Shown one piece after another: positions 46,469-58,119 of a stretch of 64,000 bases of DNA. The notes under the pieces were generated by a model. It was not told where the DNA came from. It made no database searches and was given only the letters and a program-made list of their open reading frames with translations. Origin of the DNA: Vitis vinifera (Eukaryota > Streptophyta > Magnoliopsida > Vitales > Vitaceae); the NCBI RefSeq assembly GCF_030704535.1, contig NC_081807.1:17180001-17244000 (forward strand). The letters are read 5' to 3'. A program made the position numbers and the translations under genes. The first letter of the stretch is position 1, and each line of letters opens with the position of its first letter.

Positions 46469-48298
46469 AGTAATCAACAAAATTTATAACCTATATCACA
46501 ATGCATTAGGATAGCCTTAGCTAATATAGCATAGTGGCTCTAGGATCGTTCACTGGGAAGGGTTTTCAACTTACAACTGATATCAATTCAAAGTTGAATT
46601 GGTGCTTTTTCATTTCAAGGTTAGCTTAAGAAGAAAACATAAACTTTGGTTGAAAAAAGTTTTGTTTTAAGCCAACTAAAAAGAAAGTAATGGAAATTAC
46701 TTATGAAGGAAAGCATTCCTTGGAGTTTTAGGTTCACAGGGGAGGCTCCTCATGCAAAAACAGAGCTCCGGTCACTTGAATCTTTTCCTCGCATTAGAGA
46801 ATTAACATATAGTTAATTCTCTAACCGGTGTTGTACAAATGTTTCCCTTTAATGGATTTCAGCACTAATTCTCTCTCACTGATGCAACTTGCAATGGCTC
46901 GTGCCTCTCACCTAGCATTTGCCATTTAAGGTGATCATTAACCTTGGACTTTCCTTCTCAAGCTCGCAAGAGATAACTAATGGATGTCTACTTGGAGTCC
47001 AAAAGCTTACCAAGTGTTGGCAATTCTAGAAAATCCTACCTTTAAGTCACCTCCCAAAAGCTCGCAAGAGATAAACTAGTGCATCTCCATGGACGGAGAT
47101 CACTTGCATTACCAAGTGTTGGCTCAGGTGAATTGAAGGTGTTTTAAGTTAACTAAAAACATATAAATCATTAATGAGTCACACTTTCTCTTCATTAATG
47201 GCTGAAACAACAAAATTACCAATTCTTGCATTTGAGGCCTTACTTGGCAACCTTAGCTCCAAGGAACTAAAAGCCTAGCCACTCATTCTCTGAGGAAACA
47301 TCCTCAGAGCTTGTTTGGCTAGTAAGAAAAATTAAATAAATACAATACAATCAAAACGAGAAGGTAAGGCAGAGCAAAGGCTCTGTATTTTACTTCCTTG
47401 CAAAACTGTACAAAGGATGTCTGAGAACAAGCTCCTCGACCTCTCTCTGTAATGAAAATTACAAACATTATATAAAAGGCTATTTACCCTTTGTTCTTGC
47501 TTAAAGACTAAGGAATCCTATGATAGGTGGATTACAAGGAGAGTTTGGGGATTTAGACATCAAATATCTGAAGCAAAAAATCTAAAAAATGTTGGTCGCA
47601 AATATCGGGAGGCTTCAGGAGAATTTCGTAGCCGTGCAAGATGGCTGCAAAATTTTGCAGCATGAAGGACACCATTTCGCAGCCAAAGGCTGATTTCGCG
47701 GCCATCCTCTTGTGATTTCGCAGCCAAAGGCTGAATTCTTAGCCCGTGAAATTGGCCTTCAGCTTGGTGTGATCGGCTTCCAATGGTTGTAACTCCTTTA
47801 TTTCAACTTCGAATCATGCACCGTTTGAAGCGTTGGATTGCTGACTTCCCGAGCTTCGAAACGACATAGTATGCATAATTTGAGCTCCAGGAAGTGCTCC
47901 AAAAGGGGCTGAAAGTTGCTATCCTCTTGAATACTTCATGGTAGATTTCTCTTTGCTGACAGTTGCTGTCCTCTTGAATACTTCATGGTAGATTTCTCTT
48001 TGCTTCCCTTCCTTGCATTCATGATTTGCTTATGGCAAATGGACTTTAAAGCTTCAAAGCTTTGGTTCTTCATTTTTCTGAGCTTCCCATTGCTTGGCCA
48101 TGGATTCCAAAGAACTCTCCTCAATCTCGGATTGCTTTGGTGATCAAATTACTAACAAAAACACCAAAACTTACACAATTTGATTAGAAATGATCGCAAA
48201 TGTCCTTAATATGTTAATTGAGTTAAAAGGTAATAACTACTACTCAAAAGTGTTTAAAAGAGTTAATTACAAGCTATCAAATAACACTTTTTGAGTAG
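46469..48298 (-). mobile_element. Probable solo LTR (Athila-like gypsy) inserted in pararetrovirus sequence
   Basis: The surrounding sequence is continuous with the uninterrupted viral copy at 51835-51900 once this block is removed. On the minus strand it begins TGATTACTACTCAAAAAGTG and ends ...TAAATTTTGTTGATTAC; no ORF is present. The length (~1.8 kb) and the start sequence resemble a Vitis Athila-type LTR, from memory. A clean target duplication could not be fixed. It contains a 47-bp tandem duplication at 47914-48003 and GCAGCCAAAGGCTGA repeated at about 47680 and 47720. Confidence 0.5.
47914..48003. repeat. 47-bp tandem duplication
   Basis: AGTTGCT(A/G)TCCTCTTGAATAC... starts at 47914 and again at 47961, differing at one or two bases. 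A small open frame (47936-48124) crosses it by chance. Confidence 0.9.
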
Positions 48299-48337
48299 TA
48301 ATCATTTACCGCTTCAATTTCGTCATTGTTGACATCA

Positions 48338-49057
48338 TCATTCCATTGCATTTTTTAGATTATGATAATTTTCATCGTCCAGGTTGTCCCAAAATAATGC
48401 GTCATCGCTGAGGTAGGAAGATGGTTCCGGTATATCTACACTGAGTTTGGTTATAAAATCCTGTTCTTCAGAAGTAATAAAAGGTTTTGGAACAATAATG
48501 TGTTCTAAAGGTTTTACCCTCCATATAGACATGGTTTTTGTTTCACCAATGAGATGAAATAATTTATTCTGGGTTGGTTTAAGATCACAGATTTGAAAAG
48601 CTCTAAAGCGAATAAAAAATTCTAGAAATTCATTTGAATGGGTCATTTCCCATTTTGGTTCTTGTTGAGGGATGAGTGGTTCTTTATTATGTTTTATATA
48701 TACATGATGATAGGCTAGTACTACTGATCCATCGGTTTGAAATAAAGGTGGAATGGTTTCAAAAGAAATATCTATATGTTTTTCGATTTTAAAAAGATAA
48801 GTTAAAATATCTTTCAATTTTTTTTGGAAAATTTCAGGGATTTGAGATATATGGTTCATAAAAACATTTTTTAAAATTCCCTGATCCATGAGCTGCGGTA
48901 CAAAATAAAAGATTTCTCTATTTATAACAGACATATTTACATAAGCTAAATATATAACAAAGAAAAATTCAGGGTCATGATCTGCCATATACCTTGTTTT
49001 TATCCCGACATTTTTGGTTCTAAAATGTTTATACAAAAGTTTTTGATTTTTAAACAC
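48338..49057 (-). pseudogene. Endogenous pararetrovirus downstream ORF, fragment
   Basis: 239 open codons ending just before the viral intergenic region. The protein is soluble-looking, with no transmembrane segment, an acidic Ser/Asp-rich tail, and no catalytic motif I know. It lies after RNase H on the same strand, where florendoviruses carry a second ORF of unknown function. The N-terminal boundary is unclear and stops lie between it and RNase H. It is annotated as an old viral copy in the plant genome. Confidence 0.55.
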
Positions 49058-49297
49058 TTTGTTATATTGAGTTTGTAGGAAAAAGGGTTTTGACTAAAGA
49101 GTAGTTATCAACTCCAATTAGGTTTTTAACAACAAGCTTTTCATATTGTTAAATTAGAAGAGCTGATTTCTTAATTAGACTAATTACTTGAGGTTGACTG
49201 TTCGAACAACTAGTTTGATTGATTGACAGTGTACTGGTTTTCAAATCTTCTATTAGTTTTTTTTTTGAATTTCTTGGATTTTGAGGTTTTGGAATTT

Positions 49298-50170
49298 TTA
49301 GGTTTCTAAAGCAATCAGTTGGTTAAAAAATAATTGAAAATTTTCTAAGACTAATATTATTGCTTTAATTTCTAAGTTTGTAGAACTAAGGTTCTTTTGA
49401 TAATCATTAAAAGTTCCACTACAATATCTACAAAGTTTTTCTTCTCCTATATTAGTTATTGCTAAAAGTATACCTCCCCATCCTGTTTGACTAGCATCAG
49501 TTTGAACTATTTTATATTCATTTTCTAAGGGTAAATGTAAGGTTGGGAGATGTTTCACAAGTTCTTTTATTTTCTGTATAAGTTTAATATCTTCTTGGTT
49601 AAAATATCTCTGCCTTGTGTTTTTTGTTTTACTATAAAGGGGTTTAGCTAATCTACTAAGGTTTTTAATACATGGCCTAACATAATTTAATAATCTTAAA
49701 AAACTTTGAAGGGTTTTTAAGTCTTCGAGTTTATCTGGAAAATTATTTATTTTTTGTACTATATGTTCTTGCAATTTTATTTGTCTATCCTCTAATTCTA
49801 ATCCTAAAAATTCTATTTGAGTCTTAAATAATTTCAATTTCTTTTTTATTTACTATTAATCAATGACTAATTAGTTTTTCAAAAATCAATTCTAAATGCT
49901 TTATGTGTTCCTGAAGAGTATATAAAAAGACAAGAATATCATCAATATATACAAGAACAAAAGAATATTTACCAAAAATATTATCTATCATTCGTTGGAA
50001 TATCTAAGGAGCATTTTTTTAGTCCAAATGGCATTACATTCCATTCATATAATCCACAAGGACATGAAAACGCTGTCCATGGTTTACTATCTTCTTCTAA
50101 TCTAATTTGCCAAAATCTACTTTTACAATCTAACTGAGAAAAATATCTATATAATGTGTAAAAACTATAA
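49298..50170 (-). pseudogene. Caulimovirid RT-RNase H remnant
   Basis: 49298-49837 is a 179-codon frame with the RT thumb (IEFLGLELEDRQIKLQ), a connection region (DLKTLQSFLRLLNYVRP) and the RNase H start (VQTDASQTGWGGILLA). 49860-50170, in other frames, encodes the RT palm with a YIDD catalytic motif near 49930. The resemblance is to Caulimoviridae rather than to Ty3 elements. It is broken by at least one frameshift and several stops and is not functional. Confidence 0.75.
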
Positions 50171-50214
50171 AGATGAGCAAATAATAGAGCAACTCTATAA
50201 AACCAATTTAATTT

Positions 50215-50965
50215 AAAAAATTAAAGATATAGAAACAATAAATCAATTTACTATTTAACCAAAAATTAAAGAAAACGTAGAAATAGTTTCAGATGAGTCA
50301 GTAAATACAATAAATGAAGAAAAACAATTTGTAAATGTAAAAAATGAAATAGTAAGGTATAATAAGCCGTACAATAAGCCAAAACGGCCTAAATGGAAAA
50401 ATAAAACAGAACCTTTTAGTTCTTTGTAACCAATATATGAATATGAAACAATATTAGATATAGATAGTGCACAAAATCTTAGGAAAACTATTGAAAATTG
50501 GGAACAATCTTTAAATTCAGCAGGTATAGTAGTATCTTTTGAAAACCAACAAGAAATTTATGATTTTGTAAAAGCACCCTTAGAGGAACCGTATTACAAT
50601 TCTTTAGAAACATGGAACAAGAAAACGGTAGCTATTTTCAAGAAGTTAGAAATAATTTTAGCATATCTGTATTTATAAATTTAATAAAACTATATTTTTT
50701 AGGAACAACTCAAGAAGATGTTAAAGAACCCACAATATATCTCCATAAGTTAGAACAATTGAAGTTATGTAACCTTTTGTATATAAGGGAATATGAACAA
50801 AAATTTAGGAAATATGCAATTCTTGCTAGAGTAGATAAAACCCCTGAATATTTAAATAAATATATATTAAAAATACAAGGACCCATAGGGCTTTGACTAT
50901 GTAATGAATTTACAACATCCAAATATAAAAACTCTCCTTATATAGGTGCTAGAATAGAATTTGTA
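50215..50965 (+). pseudogene. Pararetrovirus polyprotein N-part / coat region remnant, opposite strand
   Basis: Plus-strand open stretches (50220-50427, 50450-50620, and 50612-50896 of 94 codons) are Lys/Glu/Asn-rich and end near a zinc-finger-like position. The plus orientation is opposite to the flanking RT pieces on both sides, so a segment of the virus has been inverted or joined. The coat-protein call is inference from order and composition. Confidence 0.45.
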
Positions 50966-51178
50966 AAAGATGTTTCACAAGTTCCTTTATTTTTTGTACA
51001 AGTTTAATATCTTCTTGATTAAAATATCTTTGCCATTTGTTTTTTTGTTTTACTATAAAGGGGTCCAACTAATCTACTAAGGTTTTTAATATATGGCCTA
51101 ACATAATTTAATAATCCTAAAAAACTTTGAAGGGTTTTTAAGTCTTCGAGTTTATTTGAAAAATTATTTATTTTTTGT
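50966..51178 (-). pseudogene. Second copy of pararetrovirus RT fragment
   Basis: Near-duplicate of about 49550-49765 on the same (minus) strand (shares TAAGTCTTCGAGTTTAT..GAAAAATTATTTATTTTTTG), cut at both ends by joins to other viral segments. Confidence 0.8.
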
Positions 51179-51935
51179 AAAACCTGATTTTTCACCCAAA
51201 ATTTTCTAAATAACCCGTTATTTATTTATTTATTTATCTTGACAGGAAAATTATATATAAAAAGGATCCGTGTATATTGCAGGTATCAACTAGTAAAGAA
51301 AAACTGAAAAATAATTCAAATAATTTTCATTTCCCTACTTTACCTTTTTACCCTTTTTACCCCCTAAGGGTAAGAAAAATACACAAAATAAAATAAATGC
51401 TATATGAAAGAAGAAATTTAACATAAAATTCTTACTTTCTTATTGTTGATAAATTTACAAGACTGGAGATACAAATGATTGCTCCACTTGCTACTTTGCT
51501 CTCACTTTTTACACTCTTTTTTCTACACTCCTCCGGGCGCACCTTTCTTTCTTCTTCTACTACTAATTTATAGACAAACCATTTACAAGTGACAGGTGAT
51601 AATTAATTCAAGTGGTTGGACGACAGGAAAAATATTTACAGGTTTGGTTAATAATAAGTACAAAGATAATAAATACAAGGATGGTAAAGTCATTATGAGG
51701 TTTTGACTTTTGGTTTTTCTTTAACCATCCGTCTGATACTTCTTCCACTTTCTCCTTGTCTTTTTCTTCTTATTTCTGTCACATACCGAATACGTGGTTG
51801 TACATGGCCTTCTTTTTGAACTTCTACTACTATATTAAATTTTTGTAGTTGGAGACGCATTTATTGCTTCATTGTTGTCATTGCTGACATCATCCTTCCA
51901 TTGCATTTTGCAGATTATGATAACTTTCATTGTCC
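51179..51935 (-). repeat. Pararetrovirus leader/promoter copy, minus orientation
   Basis: Matches the right arm of the inverted repeat (45690-46370), with the TATA box on the minus strand at 51566-51572, and continues into the viral ORF end (matching 48305-48370). Confidence 0.8.
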
Positions 51936-52459
51936 AAAAAAAATAAAAAATCGGGTTATTTAGAAAATTTTGGGTGAAAATTCAGGTTTTAAAACTAGAG
52001 TCTTTAGTGTTAACCCTTGACCTGTAACCCGTTTTTGTCGAAAAATTGGCGTTTTAAGGAGACTCTGTCTGGTCAGAAGGAAGGTATTACCTTGACACGA
52101 AGTGATGTTTTAAAATTTTGATTTTTATTACCTGAATTTTTGAGATATCCGATTTCAAAAACTTAACTTTTATGCATTAAATGGTTTCATACTATAAACT
52201 GAGAGCTTTAGGTTAAATATATATATTAGAATAATAAGTGTTTGAAAATGTTTATATTAAAATAATAAGTGTTTGAAATGTTTATATTAAAATAATAAGT
52301 ATTTGGAAATGTTTATATTAAAATAATGAGGATAATAAATGCATTCACACTTTAATTGAATTTAAAACCTTCATGAACGGAGATTTCAAAACCCCTGCCA
52401 TTACCTTGACTGTGTGTCAACAACAAACTGTTGTTGAAACTGATGTTGATGGGAAAAGT
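51936..52459 (+). repeat. Pararetrovirus leader copy, plus orientation
   Basis: Matches the left arm (44830-45290) including GAGACT.TGTCTGGTCAGAAG and ACGGAGATTTCAAAACCCCT, then continues into unique sequence toward the primer-binding site. With 51179-51935 it forms a second, partial inverted pair centred near 51935. Confidence 0.8.
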
Positions 52460-52473
52460 TGGTATTAGAGCTT
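52460..52473 (+). promoter_or_regulatory. Primer-binding site (tRNA-Met) of the pararetrovirus
   Basis: TGGTATTAGAGCTT, one change from the TGGTATCAGAGC motif complementary to initiator tRNA-Met that Caulimoviridae use to start reverse transcription. It lies at the expected place after the leader. Confidence 0.75.
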
Positions 52474-52663
52474 CTCTATGTATTGCAGTATATTAATTAG
52501 GAAATGAGACTATTGATTCAAATTAATTTTCAGAGTACCGAACTATCTTACCCCATTAAAAGTCTAATTATATTTGCTTGATTTATTCTGCATCTTTATT
52601 TAGTTTGCTTATTTGATATGAATTAATGTCTTTTATCCTTATCCTCCTCGTATATATAATATA

Positions 52664-53095
52664 GATTATGATCGTGTAAAGGAACTTAATAATAGGTTGT
52701 ATGCTCAACGTAAAGAATTTAGGGAAACTTGTGATAAATTGCATAATTTAAGAACTACTGTGAAAGATTTAACCAATGATATAAAAAACCTAACCTCTCT
52801 TAAATATTTGAACGAATACGAAGTAGCTGTACAAGAAGCCTTTGATGAACTTTTTGCTACAGAAACCCTAATTAAAAGAGAAATTATAAATTATTATATT
52901 GATAATTTATATGCTAGTTCATCTAATTAGAAAATATTAAAAACTAATGAACCCTCATCTACAAACCCAAGAGGTAAAACAATTAAAATTTTTAGTAGAA
53001 ACACAATTAAAAATAACAAATGTAGTCTTACAAGAACATAGGAAACAAAATCAGGAAGAAAACAACACAGTCAAGGTAATGGTAGAGGTTTTGAA
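52664..53095 (+). pseudogene. Start of pararetrovirus ORF1, coiled-coil region
   Basis: An open stretch to 52930 encodes a Lys/Glu/Asn-rich helical segment (KEFRETCDKLHNLRTTV, LTNDIKNLTSLKYL) likely to form a coiled coil; a stop at 52930 and others follow before 53095. It lies ~200 bp downstream of the primer-binding site, as the first viral ORF would. Its function is not known. Confidence 0.5.
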
Positions 53096-53185
53096 ATCTC
53101 CATTCATGAAGGTTTTAAATTCAATTAGAGTGTGAATGCATTTATTATCCTCATTACTTTAATATAAACATTTCCAAATACTTTT
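53096..53185 (-). repeat. Short pararetrovirus leader fragment, minus orientation
   Basis: ATGAAGGTTTTAAATTCAAT followed by TAGAGTGTGAATGCATTTAT is the reverse complement of the leader at about 52320-52370. It ends the viral mosaic. Confidence 0.8.
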
Positions 53186-53681
53186 GAGAGCTTGCCCAAC
53201 TAGGGTAGTTAGGAATCAATTTTACATGATGTATTTTTATTATAAATCAATGATATTTTTTTTCTTCAAGTTTGTTTATTTCACTATTTTAATTTATATA
53301 ATCATCTTTGCAAATAAATTTCTTTTATAAATAATTTTTTTAAGTAAATATATTAAAGATGGAAAAATATAAAGACAAAATAGGAAAACAAAATATGAAA
53401 AAAGATTATTATTTTTAATGATTTTATCATAAAAAGCTTTTTAGTTATGTCAACCCTAAAACCATGAAAGCCTCCCATGATTGGTTTCCTAAAAAATTCA
53501 AAAGTTTCCCTATTTATATGAAAGGGTTTCTATAAAGCAATTCAAAGAACTCATCCATGAAAAACTCATTCTCCATCTACTTAAAGTTATCCAATATGGA
53601 AAGGATTTCAATTATAAAAGCATTTTTTATATTATGTTTCAATGTCATTAAATAATGAAACCAAAATATAAACATGTGAAA

Positions 53682-53849
53682 ACCGAGGTACAAAACAATG
53701 AGACAAAGGTACGTAGCAATTAGACTTGTGTACATAGCAATGAGACCTAGGTAGAAAGTAATGAGACCAATGTACAAATTAATGAGATCATGGTAATAAA
53801 TAATGAGAACAAAGTACAAAGTTATGAGACTAATAGTACAAAGTAATAG
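53682..53849. repeat. 21-bp minisatellite, eight units in perfect register
   Basis: Eight 21-bp units (consensus AC.A.GGTACA.AG.AATGAG) run without any indel from 53682 to 53849, with a degenerate unit before. Because 21 is a multiple of 3, the minus-strand frame 53577-53819 reads a seven-residue repeat of the type LI..YLG. It starts ~500 bp after the viral mosaic and ends exactly where LTR family A begins (53850). Confidence 0.9.
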
Positions 53850-54065
53850 GTGTTAGGATAAAACCCTTAAAAGTTTGACATGATATAACAAATTTAGATT
53901 TATTATTTATTTAATATGATTATGATTTCTCTTTTATCTTTTATTCCATCCACTATACCTTATGAGTATTTTGGCCTGATATTTTTTGTATTGTACATGA
54001 CTTGAGTACATTAAAAGTTATACAAAAGATCCAAGTCATTGGTTCCTTACAAATAAATAATTTTT
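53850..54065 (+). repeat. LTR-type repeat fragment, family A (copy 2)
   Basis: Begins TGTTAGGATAAAACCC at 53851 and matches 4985-5225 in the same orientation (TTGTA.TGTACATGACTTGAG, CAAGTCATTGG.TCCTTAC). Confidence 0.55.
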
Positions 54066-54409
54066 TCATAATTGGTCAATGGACTTGGGTTATCCATTTG
54101 ATGTTGTAGTGCATAACCTCCTAATTGGAGGGGTGACTGATCTTGGCCACCAAGATGAGGTTATCATGGTGCATGTACTAGTGTGTCTGGTTACATATTA
54201 GATAGGACCTATGATGAGTTGTTATCATATAGTCATGACTTCACAAAGTTGTTATACTGTGTGGTCTCTCAACCACAAGAGAATATTAAGCTTGTGTTGC
54301 CAAAGTTTGTAGTGGCTTTAACCACTGTTAAGATCCTAAGGTGATAATATATTCTTTATGAATTTGGTCACTGTTAATGGACATCGTTAGAATTAGGTAT
54401 TCTCTATTA

Positions 54410-55445
54410 GAAAATTAACTAATCTAACCTAAGGTAATCACCCTAGAGGGAGGTTGAATAGGGTGATGGTCTCTTTTTGAAAATTTAAACTATGTGAATA
54501 TAAAAGAAAATTATATGCAAGTATATAACAAATGCAATGAAAAAACAATTGCATGTATATTAAAAAGATTAGGGAAGAGAGAATTCAAATACAATATTTT
54601 TATAGTGGTTCGATGGAACCCGACTTACGTCCACTCTCTTCTAGCTTCAATCCTAAGCTTGAGGTTCCATTGATTCAAGGCTTCCAAACCAAGCATTTAA
54701 GCAATAGAATTGGATTATGGTTCCAATCAACCCTCTTGGACTTTTGGTTCCAAGCACCCTTTACAATCCTCAAGTGCTATCTCACTTTTGAAAAATCTCC
54801 CAAGTGATACTCCACACTTGGGAATCCCTATCACACTTAGATTTTTCCTCTCAAAGATTTATAAATCAGAATAGAAAATATTCTCACAAAATCCTAGTAC
54901 AAAATTTAGGTTCAATGATACAAGATAAATTAGGATTGAATGATACACTAATGATATGCAAGTTTTAGAACAAGGTGCACCAAAAAAGACTCTCCCAAGG
55001 CTCAAATATATTAAATAAAGGTTTAAGAAGGTTAAGCTATTTGAAACAATGAAAGTTGGAGCCTTTAAATAGGGAAGTGAAGCCTAAACTAGTGTTAAAC
55101 ACATTTAGGGGTAAACTAGTCGAGCACCAATTCGATTGATTTATTAGTTGTTAGCATTTAATGCTCAGACAGGTGACTATTGGGCTTTTTGAGGTTCAAC
55201 TAGACCTAGGCCGAACCTAGATTGAGAGAGCAACCCTTTTGGAAGAGAGAAAACATTTTTCACTCCTTGACTGGTCCTTAATTAGGAAAGGGTAATCGAT
55301 TGATTGATTCCCCAACTGGTTGAGTTGATTTAGTCCACCCTTGATCGGTCATACCTTGTTTGGCTCAACAACAAACTTTTTTAACCTAAAATATTTTAAT
55401 CAAATTTTAGAAGACATTTAATACAAGGTTTTAGTTGAGAACAAG
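54410..55445 (-). repeat. Copia-type LTR fragment, family B (copy 3)
   Basis: Reverse complement of 17280-18170 and, in part, of 5395-5732 (CCACTCTCTTC, CTTCCAAACCAAG, CTCCCAAGTGATACTCCAC). The short plus-strand frame at 54553-54807 is antisense LTR sequence. Confidence 0.55.
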
Positions 55446-56186
55446 AACCTCTCTCTGTTTCAACTTTTTTTTTCCTTCCTCCCTCACCTAGATATCTCCC
55501 ATACTCTAAATCCCTCCACACCCTCTACAACTCCTCACGTTTTCCTTTTTTCTCAAGCTTCTACCAACTCCCCTACTCTTGGTTCATCGAAAACGTCACC
55601 ACCAACTCCACTACTTCAACCACCACCATGGCAAGGTGGTCACATCCTTCGCCACATGTCCCATGTAGCCCACCTAGAAGCCGTCTCCCACTCTAAATGA
55701 AAAGTTTAGCCAGTGTCTCCGGGTGTGAGAAAAATCTCTTAGTCCAAGAGGAGTTTACAAATATGCCCCTCTTTGGTAGAGTTCACAAGTGTAAGGAATA
55801 TGAATACTAGAGTGAAAAAAAAGTGTAAATAGTGAGTGGAAAAAAGTGAACTCTACCGAAGAAAAAGAAAGACCCCCAAAAGTACACAAGTAGAACACAA
55901 ACTCACTCAAACCAATAAAGAACAAAAGGGACTCTAAAATCCTAAGAGAAGGGTAGCTCTCAGAATGCCTCTAAAGTTAAGCTATGCATCCAAACTCTCT
56001 TTAAGATGTCTCTAAAAATGACTCGAAAAACAAAGTCAAAGTTGAGTAGCAGTTGAACCACCTAGGAGCATATGAACAAACGCATACAAAGGGAAAACCA
56101 CACATCTACTATACGAAATAGGATGGAATATGAAGTTGTGAGGACAAAGTGTACAAAGATTAGAGTCACCCAAATTTAAAGGAAAT
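55446..56186. other. Unassigned, low-complexity to unique
   Basis: Pyrimidine-rich stretch (55450-55660, CCTCCCTCACC, CTCCACACCCTC) followed by sequence containing AGGAGTTTACAAATATGCCCC. No ORF of note. It may be the 3' end of the gag-bearing element to the right. Confidence 0.35.
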
Positions 56187-56335
56187 GATGGGACGCGGTC
56201 GTAATGATCAGAATCACCAAACCCAAGGAAAGATCGGACGTAGTCGCCATGATTGAAAACACTTAAAACAGATAGAATGCGGTTGCTATGACCGAAATCA
56301 CCAAAAAACAGACGGGACGCGGTCTCAATGACTCA
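56187..56335. repeat. ~40-bp tandem repeat, four diverged units
   Basis: Units share GA(T/C)(G/C)GGACGCGGTC..(A/C)ATGA..(G/A)AAATCACCAAA and begin near 56187, 56232, 56271 and 56311. They lead directly into the larger array. Confidence 0.75.
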
Positions 56336-58065
56336 AACTGAATTGACATGACAATGATTGATCGATATAGGTGCGGCCCAAAAAAACTCAAATTGAACTG
56401 ACATGACAATGATCGATCGATATAGGTGTGGTCCTGAAAAACTCAACCTGAACTAACAAGATGAATGATCGATCGATATAGGTACGGTCCTAAAATTTGA
56501 ACTAGCAAGATGAATGATCAATCGATATAAGTGTGGTCCTAAAAACTCAAACTGAACACAAACTGACGGGAAGATGGCTGATCGATATAGGTGCGGTCCC
56601 GAAAACTGAACTGACAAGATGAATGACCGATCAATATAGGTACGGTCCCAAAAACTGAACTGACATGGAAATGATCGATCAATATAGGTGCGATCTCGGA
56701 AACTGAATTGACAAGATGAATGACCGATCAATATAGGTGCAGTCCCAAAAATTGAACCGACAAGATGAATGACCAATCGATATTGGTGCGGTCCCAAAAA
56801 CTAAAACTAAACACAAATTGACAGGAAGATGGCCAATCGATATAGGTGCGTCCCAAAAAACTCAAACTCAAACTGATAAGATAATGATCGATAGATATAG
56901 GTACAATCCCAACTCGAATTGAACACAAACTGACAAGAAGATGGTCGATCGATATAAGTACGGCCACAAAAACTCAAACTCAAATCAACAAGATGATGAC
57001 TGATCGATATAGGTGCGGTTCCAACTCAAATTGAACACAAATTGACAGGGAGATGACTGATCAATATAGGTGCGGCCTTAGAAACTGAAATCTAACACAA
57101 GATGGTAGGAAGACGGCTGATCGATATGGGTGTGACCCCAAAACTCTAAACTCAAACTGACAAGATGATGACTAATCGATATAACTGTGGTCTCAACTCG
57201 AACTGAATACAAACTGATAGGAAGATGATTGATTGATATAGGTGCAACCCTAGAAACTGAAATCTAACACAAGATGATAGGAAGATGACCGATTGACATA
57301 GGTACAGCCTCAAAACTCTAAACTTAAACTAACAAGATGACCGATTGATACAGGTGTGGTCCCAGAAATTGAAATCTAACACAAGATGATAGGAAGATGG
57401 CCGATCGATATAGGTGCGACCCCAAAACTCTAAACTCAAATTGACAAGACGATGACCGATCGATATAAGTGCGGTCCCAACTTTAACTGAACACAAACTG
57501 ATAGGAAGATGACCAATTGATATAGGTGCGACCCCAAAAACCTAAACTCAAATTGACAAGATGATGACCAATCGATATAGGTGTGGTTCCAACTCGAACT
57601 GAACACAAACTTATAGGAAGATGACCGATTGATATAGGTACGATCCCAAAAACCCAAATTGAACTGACAAGATGAATGACTGATTAATATAGGTGCGGTC
57701 CCAACTCGAACTGAACACAAATTGACAAGAAGATGATCGATTGATATAGGTGCCCCAAAAACCCAAACTTAAACTAACAAGATAATGACCGATCAATATA
57801 GGTGCGACCTTAACTCGAAAACTCAAACTCAAACTGACAAGACAATGATTGATCGATATAGGTGCAACCTTAACTCGAAAACTCAAAACTCAAACTGACA
57901 TGACAATGATCGATCGATATAGGTGCGGTCCCAAAAACCCAAACTCAAACTAACAAGATGATAACCGATCGATATAGATATGGTCCTAACTTAAACTGAA
58001 CACCAATTGATAGGAAGAGGACCGATTGATATAAGTGCGGTCCTAAAAACTGAACTAACAAGATA
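56336..58065. repeat. Large variable tandem array, ~30 copies of a ~50-80 bp unit
   Basis: The core GATCGATATAGGTGCGGTCCCAAAAACTC... recurs throughout. Spacings of the CGATATAGG core near the left end are about 49-60 bp (56363, 56418, 56474, 56523, 56583, 56632, 56680, 56729); longer units add an ACACAAACTGACAGGAAGATGG block. Minus-strand frames (for example 56453-56797, 57611-57886) read quasi-repeated RTYID.S/ LYRS. peptides. They are by-products of a repeat with few stop triplets, not supported genes. Confidence 0.88.
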
Positions 58066-58119
58066 ATGATATGATCAAGTGGCTTAAAGCCAAATGATAA
58101 CTAAGATAACGATGCAAGC

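Noticed and set aside
47936..48124. 62-codon basic ORF
   Set aside because: Crosses the 47-bp duplication in a non-coding LTR.
56453..57886. Repetitive minus-strand ORFs resembling a repeat protein
   Set aside because: Reading frames exist because the tandem unit lacks stops; unit length is not a multiple of three and the frame shifts between units.
56187..58065. CRISPR-like array
   Set aside because: Repeats are adjacent and variable, not identical repeats separated by unique spacers of fixed size, and the DNA is plant nuclear.
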